A stretch of 64,000 bases of DNA from positions 2,870,796-2,934,795 of the forward strand of contig RPFO01000104.1 of assembly GCA_009746045.1 (NCBI GenBank), read 5' to 3'. The position numbers and the translations under genes were made by a program. Below, piece after piece: positions 63,486 through 64,000 of the stretch; positions within the stretch are counted from its first letter, which is position 1, and the number at the start of each line of letters is the position of its first letter. The notes beneath the pieces were generated by a model. It saw only the letters and a program-made list of their open reading frames with translations. It had not been told where the DNA came from and searched no databases. The DNA comes from Mesostigma viride. Lineage: Eukaryota > Streptophyta > Mesostigmatophyceae > Mesostigmatales > Mesostigmataceae.

Positions 63486-64000
63486 GTATGTAAGGGGGGG
63501 GGGGGGAAGGGGGGGATTGAAGGTAAAGGGGGGGAGGATTTCACGTAAGGGCATGGCTAAGGCTTCTCAGGGCAACCCCTATTGACGGGGTTGGCTTGCG
63601 ATTCTGTTGGGGGAGAGTTGCACCTGCGGTTTTGTGAGGCGACCCCTTGTCCAAGGGGGTTGGATTAGGAAAATGTTGGCATAAGGTAGGAGGAGAGTCG
63701 CAGGCGAAGGGGAGGGGGGAGAGTTAACGGGGGAAAATTGCAGGTAAAGCGGGGGTGGGTGGGAAAGTTAAGGTCGATGGGGTAGGAGGAAAGCGGGGCG
63801 ACTGGTGGGAGCACTCGCGGGTGGATTATAGGTATGCTAGGGTCGACGAATTATAAGTTTTTCTTTGGTACTGACAGCATAGCTTTGGTATTAGAAGTAT
63901 TACTTTGGTATTTGATAAGTTTTATTTAAGTATTACATAGGTATGATAAGTTTTTCTTTGGTATTAGAAGTATTACTTTGGTATTATAAGTTTTTCTTTG
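63486..64000. other. Non-coding, G-rich then TTTGGTATT repeats
   Basis: After long G runs (63494-63530) the last 130 bp hold several degenerate CTTTGGTATTAGAAGTATTA and GATAAGTTTTTCTTTGG units. Confidence 0.6.

Overview
The window looks like nuclear DNA of a green alga, probably of the Chlamydomonadales. It carries intron-rich genes with GT-AG splice sites, a thylakoid-lumen protein of the PsbP type with a twin-arginine targeting signal, a plant-type GT14 glycosyltransferase first exon, plant-type telomere motifs (CCCTAAA), long microsatellites, and several transposon families. The assignment to a clade is inference; no rRNA or tRNA gene was found.

Layout. 1-7.7 kb: a first exon of a GT14-like enzyme (minus), a decayed leucine-rich-repeat gene (2.4-5.0 kb) broken up by a dispersed repeat, a small MITE and a piggyBac-like element (4994-7073), then a 164-bp tandem duplication. 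7.72-35.30 kb: an integrated polinton-like virus (PLV) with ~825-bp terminal inverted repeats (TIRs). Each TIR holds five regularly spaced hairpins and a telomere-like tract. The viral genes form two divergent blocks that start 24 bp apart. The minus block encodes virion proteins (double-jelly-roll-type major capsid, putative minor capsid, fibre-like and small basic proteins). The plus block encodes an AT-hook coiled-coil protein, an FtsK/HerA-type packaging ATPase, a frameshifted tyrosine recombinase and a primase-helicase. Two younger elements sit inside the virus: a TTAA-flanked piggyBac-like element (11586-13284) between fibre and capsid genes, and a 7.5-kb Ty1/copia-type LTR retrotransposon (23855-31333) that splits the primase-helicase gene and has a clean 5-bp target duplication. 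Without these two the provirus would be about 18.4 kb, an ordinary PLV size.

35.3-64 kb: host DNA dense in minisatellites. Splice-site and phase matching let me assemble three host genes: a PsbP-domain lumen protein (minus, five exons, 39502-47898), a small coiled-coil acidic protein (plus, last three exons, 51488-53435) and a complete six-exon gene (minus, 54864-60451, 358 aa) of a conserved family of unknown function. A 2375-bp nearly perfect (AACG)n array lies in an intron of the PsbP-type gene, inside a copy of a dispersed repeat also found at 3.3 and 36.2 kb. A third piggyBac-like element (48580-51438) keeps the N-terminal and C-terminal parts of its transposase but has lost the catalytic core.

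The most notable points are the TIR architecture of the provirus (hairpin iterons plus telomere-like repeats), the retrotransposon with its protease domain placed after the integrase, the layered transposon-in-virus insertions whose relative order can be read, and the origin of the giant AACG array within a mobile repeat.
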